Shown: one piece after another, positions 7,273-12,723 of the stretch | How the letters are laid out: every line of letters begins with the position of its first letter | Numbering within the stretch: the stretch's first letter is position 1 | Origin: Bacteroidales bacterium | Lineage (GTDB): Bacteria; Bacteroidota; Bacteroidia; Bacteroidales; VadinHA17 | Assembly (NCBI GenBank): GCA_025455505.1 | Contig: JALOMK010000024.1 | Location: forward strand, 1 to 12,723 | Length of the DNA stretch: 12,723 nucleotides | Direction of reading: 5' to 3' | Program-made: the position numbers and the translations under genes | The notes under the pieces: generated by a model | Database searches by the model: none | The model's input: the letters and a program-made list of their open reading frames with translations, nothing else | Told to the model about the DNA's origin: nothing

Positions 7273-9558
7273 ATGGCAAGATTCCTGTTCCTGCTCATAC
7301 TGACCCTGGTGTCCGCCGCCGCCAGCCCTCAGACTCCTGTGGGATCCTGGAGCGACCATCTCATGTACGGCAGCGCATTATCGCTGGCTGCAGGCAGCGA
7401 CGAGATCTACTCTTCAACAGGATCTTCAATACTTATCTATGACAAGGAATACGCCGAACTGAAGAAACTCTCTGAGATAAACGGCCTTTCGGAGACCGGA
7501 ATAAGCACAATAGGATGGTCTCCGGAACAAAAAACACTTGTAATCGCCTATACAAATACAAATATCGACTTCGTCAGCAGTAATTCAGTTGCAAACGTTC
7601 CCGATATCATGATGAAATACATCCCGGGGAACAAGGTTATAAACAGGGTCAGGTGCAGCGGCAAATATGCTTATCTTGCCAGCAGCTTCGGGATAGTCGT
7701 GCTCGACATTGCAAAAAAGGAAGTTTACGACACATGGAAGCCCGGATCTTCATCGGACCTGCCGGAGGTTTATGATGTCGCCTTCGGCAACGGAATCATT
7801 TATGCAGCTACAGACGAAGGTGTATTCAGGGCCGACATTTCCGATCCCGGGCTTGCCTACTTCGGGAACTGGACAAGGATCAACAGCCTGGCCCAGCCTT
7901 CGGGAAAATTCACAGCCGCAATAGTATCAGGCGATAAGCTTTATGTCAACTATATTGATGCGAGTGCAGGTGGCGACCTCGTTTACCAGGTCGGCGCCTC
8001 AACAATCCTATTCTCCTATGTCCCCGGGATCTTCAATTTATCATTCGAGAATACAGCCAGCGGTTTCTCAATCACTTCCCCTGACAGGGTAAGGGAATAC
8101 GGAATCAACGGGTCGCTTGTCAGAACGGTAAGCACCTATGGATGGGGCACCCCTGATATTTCGCAGGCCCTGATCAGTGACGGGGATATCTGGATAGCCG
8201 ACCGAAGCGCAGGTCTTGTAAGAGGCAGGAACTTTTCTGAATTCATCGCTCTCACAATCCCCGGTCCCGCATCGAACACCGGCTTCAGCATCAGGTCTTC
8301 CGGCGGAAAAACAATGATCTGCGCCGGGGCTGTTAGCTCTTCGTGGAACAACCTTGGCATTCCCCTGAAAGTCTCCGTCTTCGAGGGTAATGAATGGAAC
8401 AATATCTCATCTTCCTCATATATTGACGCCATGAGGGCCCATAGCCTCAGCAGGGAGAATAACCGGATGTACGTAACCACATGGGGCTACGGATTGCTCG
8501 AATACCGCGACAATATCCTCGTAAAGCAGTACAATGAATCCAATTCTCCCCTGCAGTCGATCATCCCCGGAAGCCCCTTCTCGAGGATCTGCGGAATTGC
8601 AGAAGACAGCAAGGGGAACATCTGGATAACACAGACAGGTGTCCCCGGAAGCATCAAGGCACTTAAACCTGACGGAAGCTGGATTGTCAACCCTGTAACT
8701 ATAGACGCACCAACAATAGGCGACATTATAATAACATCGAGGGGACATAAATGGGTTGTACTTCCCCGCGGATACGGGATCTTTGTCCTTGACGACAGGA
8801 ATACTCCTGAAAATGCATCTGACGACAGGATCAGGAAGATGCTTGTGAAGGACAGCGAAAACCAGGTGATTTCAATGGTATATTCTCTCACGGAGGATCT
8901 CGAAGGGGCCATATGGGTTGGGACCGACCAGGGTCCTCTCGTCTATTACAACCCCGGGGAGGTATTTGAAGGGGACCCAAGGGCAAGCAGGCCAAAAGTG
9001 CCCAGGAACGACGGCACCGACATATATGATTACCTGCTTAAGGAAGAAACTGTAACGGCAATAGCGGTTGACGGGGCAAACAGGAAATGGATAGGTACGG
9101 CCGGATCGGGTGCCTATCTTGTGTCGGCTGACGGCAGCCAGCTTATTCACAGCTTCAACGACAGGAACAGCCCCATATTCTCATCATCGGTGGGAAGCCT
9201 TGCAATCGACGAAAAAAGCGGCGATGTCTGGTTCGGGACATCCGAAGGCATTGTATCATACCGGGGACTTGCAACCAAAGGAGGAGAAGAGTTCGGGAAA
9301 GTTTATTCTTTCCCCAACCCTGTCAGGGAGGATTATGAAGGCAATGTTACAATAACCGGGCTCATGCGCGACACCCAGGTAAGGATAACCGATGTCAGCG
9401 GCAACCTTGTATACAGGACTGTATCAAAAGGAGGACAGGCGGAATGGGACCTTAAAACATACAACGGAAAAAGGGTTGCAACGGGTGTATATATTGTTTT
9501 CTGTGCAAGCGCCGACGGATCGCAGGCCGTGGCAACAAAGCTGCTTGTAATAAACTGA
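7273..9558 (+). CDS. porZ: type IX secretion protein PorZ (beta-propeller, sorting domain)
   Basis: PorZ belongs to the cell-surface attachment complex (with PorU, PorV, PorQ) of the type IX secretion system and, in Porphyromonas, delivers anionic LPS to the sortase PorU. Evidence: a signal peptide (MARFLFLLILTLVSAAAS), then the PorZ-like start VGSWSDHLMYGSALSLA, YDKEYAELKKLSEINGLSE and LASSFGIVVLDIAKKEVYDT. Propeller strands follow (DIWIADRSAGL, GNIWITQTG, GAIWVGTDQGPLVYY, NRKWIGTAGSGAYL, GDVWFGTSEGIVSY). A Por-type C-terminal sorting domain occupies about 677-761 (YSFPNPVREDYEG to ATGVYIVF). The 761-residue length fits PorZ. The frame continues upstream to a TTG at 7198, but only the ATG at 7273 puts the signal peptide first. 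It converges with cyclase B with 4 bp between stops. A generic propeller protein is the alternative. Confidence 0.85.
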   Translation: MARFLFLLILTLVSAAASPQTPVGSWSDHLMYGSALSLAAGSDEIYSSTGSSILIYDKEYAELKKLSEINGLSETGISTIGWSPEQKTLVIAYTNTNIDFVSSNSVANVPDIMMKYIPGNKVINRVRCSGKYAYLASSFGIVVLDIAKKEVYDTWKPGSSSDLPEVYDVAFGNGIIYAATDEGVFRADISDPGLAYFGNWTRINSLAQPSGKFTAAIVSGDKLYVNYIDASAGGDLVYQVGASTILFSYVPGIFNLSFENTASGFSITSPDRVREYGINGSLVRTVSTYGWGTPDISQALISDGDIWIADRSAGLVRGRNFSEFIALTIPGPASNTGFSIRSSGGKTMICAGAVSSSWNNLGIPLKVSVFEGNEWNNISSSSYIDAMRAHSLSRENNRMYVTTWGYGLLEYRDNILVKQYNESNSPLQSIIPGSPFSRICGIAEDSKGNIWITQTGVPGSIKALKPDGSWIVNPVTIDAPTIGDIIITSRGHKWVVLPRGYGIFVLDDRNTPENASDDRIRKMLVKDSENQVISMVYSLTEDLEGAIWVGTDQGPLVYYNPGEVFEGDPRASRPKVPRNDGTDIYDYLLKEETVTAIAVDGANRKWIGTAGSGAYLVSADGSQLIHSFNDRNSPIFSSSVGSLAIDEKSGDVWFGTSEGIVSYRGLATKGGEEFGKVYSFPNPVREDYEGNVTITGLMRDTQVRITDVSGNLVYRTVSKGGQAEWDLKTYNGKRVATGVYIVFCASADGSQAVATKLLVIN

Positions 9559-9562
9559 AATA

Positions 9563-10945
9563 TCACTCGCTTATAAGGCTCCTGATTCTTTCAATCTGCA
9601 GCCTCTTATTCACTTCCCGCAAGCGCCGCGCCGTCTTCGTGAAATACTGGTGCCCTGAAATGAACTTCACCTGCAGCTTGTTCCAGTCGTTTATCGAACT
9701 CATCTTATCAAGGGCTTTAAGTTCTTCATACAGTGTGTTCGAAACCGGGATGAAATCGCTGCGGCCAAGGTAATCGAGATCAGAATCGCACATAATGCTT
9801 TCGAGCAGATCGTTCGGCTTCGGCGGAAGCTTCGTTGACATAATGAGTGAGCATATCCTTTCAATCTGCTCAGCCGTGTAACCAAATGCCGGAAGCATTT
9901 CACGTGCAAGTACGGTTCCCTGCATCTCGTGCCCGTCGTAGGAAACCGTATGGCCCGCATCGTGAAACAGCGCCGCCGTCTTGAGAAGCAGGATCTCCTC
10001 ATCGGAACAGCCTTCGGCCCATCCTATAAGCTCAACCTCGGTGACAACATCCACTGTATGCTTTACATTATGATAGTAAAGATGTTGCGGCAACTCCTTT
10101 TCAAGCTTGTCAAGGATCAGCTCCTGGATGTCGGTGAACTGGATAAGCCCGAACTTTATCCTGAAATTGCCATTAGGCACCAGCCCCCTGCCATCTTCAG
10201 AGAATTCGGGCTTCAGACCCTTCACGGCATAGAGCTGAAGGTCGCCCTTGTATTTCACAGGCAGCTTTCCTGCATATTCGCAGTCGAAGAACTCCTTGAC
10301 AAGCTCATATGTCATAACGCTTATCAGGATGTTTCCATTTTCAGCTACCGCCTCTATCCTGCTGGCTGTATTTACAGTGTCGCCCTTAATGTCGTAACTT
10401 ATCTTTTTCTTGCCCGAAACCGATGCAGTAACAGGCCCCGTGTGAATGCCGGTCTTAAGCTCCCAGATGCGTTTGCCGGGCCCCCGTCTGGACGCTTCAA
10501 AATCCTCAAGGAAGTTCCGCATTTCAATTGCGGCCATAACAACCTCAACAGGATTTGTGATGTTCTTCACCGGAATCCCCCCGGCAGCCATCCATGTGTC
10601 ACCGACAGTCTTAATCTTCTCTATTTTGTATAATGAAGCCGTTTTGCCGAACTCAAAGAGTATCTCGTCAAGTTCATCCATAAGAGCTGAGGAGTCTGTA
10701 TCATCTGCCATTCTTGTAAACCCGTGAATGTCAGCGAAGAGCACCGTGGCCATATTGAATTTCAGGGAATGATCGCGAGTCAGATGAGCGCTTCCCTTCT
10801 CGCTTTCCTGCCTGAGCCTTTCATTCTCGGCAGCAAGCTTTTCATTCAGTTTCCCGAGACTTCGCAGCTGCTCCTCCAGCTCCTGGTTCTGCCTTGCCAG
10901 GCGGGCAATGCGTTTAACAAGCTCGTCGTTGCTAATAAGCGTCAT
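9563..10945 (-). CDS. class III adenylate cyclase with intact HD phosphohydrolase domain (cyclase B)
   Basis: Predicted soluble, possibly bifunctional enzyme of 460 residues. Order: N-terminal coiled coil (about 8-50), cyclase domain (about 62-245), HD domain (about 285-395), basic helical tail. Cyclase residues are complete: metal Asp72 (FADIHGFT) and Asp116 (KTVGDTWM), adenine-selecting Lys112 and Asp185 (YDIKGDTVN), Asn192 and Arg196. HD ligands also look complete: His292/His296 (YYHNVKHT), His328-Asp329 (AALFHDAGH), His339-Glu340 and Asp387/389/391 (MCDSDLDYLG). The cyclase should make cAMP; the HD domain should hydrolyse a phosphoester whose identity cannot be read here. It is paralogous to cyclase A along the shared cyclase and HD parts. 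It has no membrane helix. It is divergent from recO, with an inverted repeat in the gap, and convergent with porZ. Confidence 0.9.
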   Translation of the reverse strand: MTLISNDELVKRIARLARQNQELEEQLRSLGKLNEKLAAENERLRQESEKGSAHLTRDHSLKFNMATVLFADIHGFTRMADDTDSSALMDELDEILFEFGKTASLYKIEKIKTVGDTWMAAGGIPVKNITNPVEVVMAAIEMRNFLEDFEASRRGPGKRIWELKTGIHTGPVTASVSGKKKISYDIKGDTVNTASRIEAVAENGNILISVMTYELVKEFFDCEYAGKLPVKYKGDLQLYAVKGLKPEFSEDGRGLVPNGNFRIKFGLIQFTDIQELILDKLEKELPQHLYYHNVKHTVDVVTEVELIGWAEGCSDEEILLLKTAALFHDAGHTVSYDGHEMQGTVLAREMLPAFGYTAEQIERICSLIMSTKLPPKPNDLLESIMCDSDLDYLGRSDFIPVSNTLYEELKALDKMSSINDWNKLQVKFISGHQYFTKTARRLREVNKRLQIERIRSLISE

Positions 10946-10960
10946 CGTAGGGCTCTTTGA

Positions 10961-10985
10961 ACCGTAAATATAATAATTTTACGGT
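10961..10985. promoter_or_regulatory. inverted repeat in the cyclase B/recO divergent gap (candidate operator)
   Basis: ACCGTAAA (10961-10968) and TTTACGGT (10978-10985) are perfect reverse complements around 9 AT-rich bases, a 25-bp dyad. It lies in the centre of the 60-bp region from which cyclase B and recO diverge, where both promoters must be if they are close. It resembles a binding site for a dimeric regulator. It does not match the TGTGA-N6-TCACA consensus of E. coli CRP. I found no complete TTTG/TAnnTTTG promoter here on either strand. Confidence 0.5.
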
Positions 10986-11005
10986 GTAATTAAGGGTCTC
11001 CCGCA

Positions 11006-11734
11006 ATGCTCGAAAAGACAAGGGCCATAGTGCTTCACCAGGTGAAATATACCGATTCGGGTATAATAGCCCAGCTCTATACAAGAAAATTCGGCAGGCA
11101 GTCGTTCATTGTCAGGGGTCTGAGGAACAAAAAAGCAGGCAAACACAGCATCCTCTTCCAGCCAATGTTCATACTCGACCTCGAGATGTACTACAGGCAT
11201 ACAAGGGAGGTGCAGTCGCTGAAGGAATTCGCCGTGGCCTTCACGCCCTACAATGTTTTTACAGATATAAGGAAAAGCTGCGTGGCAATTTTCCTCGGGG
11301 AAGTGCTGACTTCAGTCCTGAGGGAGGAAAGTCCGCATGAGGAGCTCTTTGACTTCCTCGAGGAAGCTATAAAATGGTTCGACGCTTCGAAGGAGGATTT
11401 TGCAAACTTCCATATCGGATTCCTGGCAGGACTGAGCAGCTACCTCGGATTTGAGCCCGGTCGGAAAAACAGCAGCGAAGAAGCATACTTTGACATGATG
11501 AATGGAGGCTTCGTAATGGTGCCTCCCCTGCATGGCATCTACGCCGGCACCGAAATATCGGAGGTACTTGCAAAGGTCTTCAGCTCCTCATATGAGACGA
11601 TAGGCAGTATACCTCTTAACGGAAGGCTTAGAAATGAGATCCTCGACACTCTCATAAGGTATTATTCCCTTCATCTTCCCGGTCTGAAACGCTTCAACTC
11701 GCTCGAAGTGCTGAAGGAGGTGTTCAGTTTTTGA
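11006..11734 (+). CDS. recO: DNA repair/recombination mediator RecO
   Basis: RecO works with RecR (and RecF) to load RecA onto SSB-coated single-stranded DNA in gap repair and anneals complementary strands. The 242-residue protein opens with the OB-fold pattern of the family: MLEKTRAIVLHQVKYTDSG, IAQLYTRKFGRQSFIVRGLR and a LFQPMFILDLEM strand. The helical C-terminal domain follows, with SYLGFEPGR and YFDMMNGGFV. It has no C4 zinc-finger cysteines at the place where many RecO proteins carry them. The start ATG at 11006 gives the standard N-terminus. It is divergent from cyclase B across 60 bp and followed 27 bp later by the GH3-family gene in the same direction, which suggests co-transcription. 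Confidence 0.93.
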   Translation: MLEKTRAIVLHQVKYTDSGIIAQLYTRKFGRQSFIVRGLRNKKAGKHSILFQPMFILDLEMYYRHTREVQSLKEFAVAFTPYNVFTDIRKSCVAIFLGEVLTSVLREESPHEELFDFLEEAIKWFDASKEDFANFHIGFLAGLSSYLGFEPGRKNSSEEAYFDMMNGGFVMVPPLHGIYAGTEISEVLAKVFSSSYETIGSIPLNGRLRNEILDTLIRYYSLHLPGLKRFNSLEVLKEVFSF

Positions 11735-11761
11735 TTATATTCGTGGCATAGGTCACCGCAA

Positions 11762-12723
11762 ATGAATTTTATCCCGGGCATAATAAACTGGCTTAATTCC
11801 GGCCGTGCCGAACAGATAGACCTGTTCCGGAAAAACCCGCTTGCTGTGCAGGAGAAGACTTTTAAATCGCTTATCGAGAAAGCCGCACTTACCGAGTGGG
11901 GCACGAAATATGGATATTCATCTGTAAAATCCCTTGGCGATTACCAGGAGAGAGTCCCGGTGCATACATACGACGACATGATCCCCTGGGTTGACAGGAT
12001 CAGGAACGGCGAAAACAACCTGCTGTGGCCGGGAGAAATTAAATGGTTTGCAAAATCCTCCGGAACAACGGCATCGAAAAGCAAGTTCATTCCAATGAGC
12101 CGCGAGGCACTTGAGGATTGCCACTATCGGGCCGCAAAGGACATCATTCTGCTTTACCTCCGGAACAGGCCTGATTCAAAGTTGCTCTCAGGCAAGGGCC
12201 TGACACTGGGGGGCAGCCACAAAATAAACAAGTTCAGCAACAGTTCGCTGTACGGCGACCTCTCGGCCATTCTTCTCGAGAATGCGCCGTTCTGGTCGGA
12301 ACTCATCAAAACACCGAAGAAGGAGATTGCCCTTCTCGAGGACTTCGAGGAGAAGCTGGCAATGATAACCCGAACATGCATTAATGAGAATGTCACCAGC
12401 ATGTCGGGAGTCCCGTCCTGGTACCTTGTTCTTATCAAACAGATACTTGAATATACCGGCAAGACCAACCTCCTGGATGTATGGCCTAACCTAGAGGTTT
12501 TTTTCCACGGCGGAATCAGCTTCACTCCTTACAGGGAACAGTACAGGAAGCTTATTGCAGGCGACCAGATGCAGTACATGGAGACATACAATGCCTCGGA
12601 AGGCTTCTTTGGCATGCAGGATGAGCAGTCGGACACCAGCATGCTGCTTATGCCTGATTACGGAATTTTCTATGAATTCATTCCGGCCGAACAGGCCGCC
12701 AGGGAAACGGCAGCCGCCCTCCC
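11762..12723 (+). CDS. GH3-family acyl-adenylating enzyme (5' part, cut by window end)
   Basis: GH3 proteins form an acyl-adenylate with ATP and, in plants, join acids such as jasmonate or auxin to amino acids. Bacterial members are common but their substrates are mostly unknown. The visible 320 codons include the ATP-binding loop SSGTTASKSKFIP (99-111), VTSMSGVPSWYLVLIKQILE (211-230), the HGGISFTPY strand, and ETYNASEGFFG (274-284), equivalent to the second ATP motif. Bacterial homologues usually run to about 500 residues, so about a third lies past the edge. The ATG at 11762 follows recO by 27 bp. Plant-type auxin conjugation should not be assumed from the family name. Confidence 0.9.
   Translation, partial: MNFIPGIINWLNSGRAEQIDLFRKNPLAVQEKTFKSLIEKAALTEWGTKYGYSSVKSLGDYQERVPVHTYDDMIPWVDRIRNGENNLLWPGEIKWFAKSSGTTASKSKFIPMSREALEDCHYRAAKDIILLYLRNRPDSKLLSGKGLTLGGSHKINKFSNSSLYGDLSAILLENAPFWSELIKTPKKEIALLEDFEEKLAMITRTCINENVTSMSGVPSWYLVLIKQILEYTGKTNLLDVWPNLEVFFHGGISFTPYREQYRKLIAGDQMQYMETYNASEGFFGMQDEQSDTSMLLMPDYGIFYEFIPAEQAARETAAAL

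Noticed and set aside
9559..9562. Possible shared terminator between convergent porZ and cyclase B
   Set aside because: Only 4 bp separate the stops and no stem followed by a T-run is visible around them.
9929..10633. 234-codon open frame antisense to cyclase B
   Set aside because: It mirrors a well-supported gene. A similar shadow frame occurs opposite cyclase A at the homologous segment (5563-5865), as expected from shared coding sequence rather than a real antisense gene.

Overview
The window looks like chromosomal housekeeping DNA from a member of the Bacteroidota, probably the Bacteroidales. The signs are a PorZ-like type IX secretion (T9SS) protein with a Por-type C-terminal sorting domain, a DUF3098 small membrane protein inside an ftsX-DUF3098-uppP-truB-queA gene run, a short TruB without the usual C-terminal extension, and one clear Bacteroidota-type promoter (TTTG-N19-TAnnTTTG). 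Order-level placement is inference. I see no rRNA, tRNA, CRISPR array, transposase or phage gene.

Left part (1-5042, minus strand). Transcription runs right to left: ilvE (branched-chain aminotransferase), ftsX (divisome/ABC permease), a DUF3098 protein, uppP (undecaprenyl-diphosphatase), truB and queA (two tRNA-modifying enzymes). Most junctions are tight: ftsX/DUF3098 are 4 bp apart and uppP/truB overlap by 11 bp. The two looser gaps, in front of ftsX and in front of uppP, each carry a short-period tandem repeat. The ftsX array is also interrupted by a 16-bp hairpin palindrome. The same palindrome occurs after queA, next to a second, 34-bp hairpin.

Middle and right (5119-10945). Two paralogous class III adenylate cyclases, both on the minus strand, flank a plus-strand pair, rdgB and porZ. 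Cyclase A (5119-6561) is membrane-anchored and its C-terminal HD-like domain has lost most metal ligands. Cyclase B (9563-10945) is soluble, starts with a coiled coil, and keeps an apparently intact HD phosphohydrolase domain. Both keep the residues expected for an ATP-specific cyclase. This active-HD/pseudo-HD cyclase pair is the most interesting content of the window.

Right end (11006-12723, plus strand). recO (recombination mediator) is divergent from cyclase B across a 60-bp gap that holds a perfect 8-bp inverted repeat. It is followed by a GH3-family acyl-adenylating enzyme that is cut by the window edge.

Three starts were moved inward from the longest open frames: ilvE to 5042, cyclase A to 6561 and porZ to 7273. 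The reasons are given in each entry. All functional calls rest on reading motifs by eye; no database search was possible.
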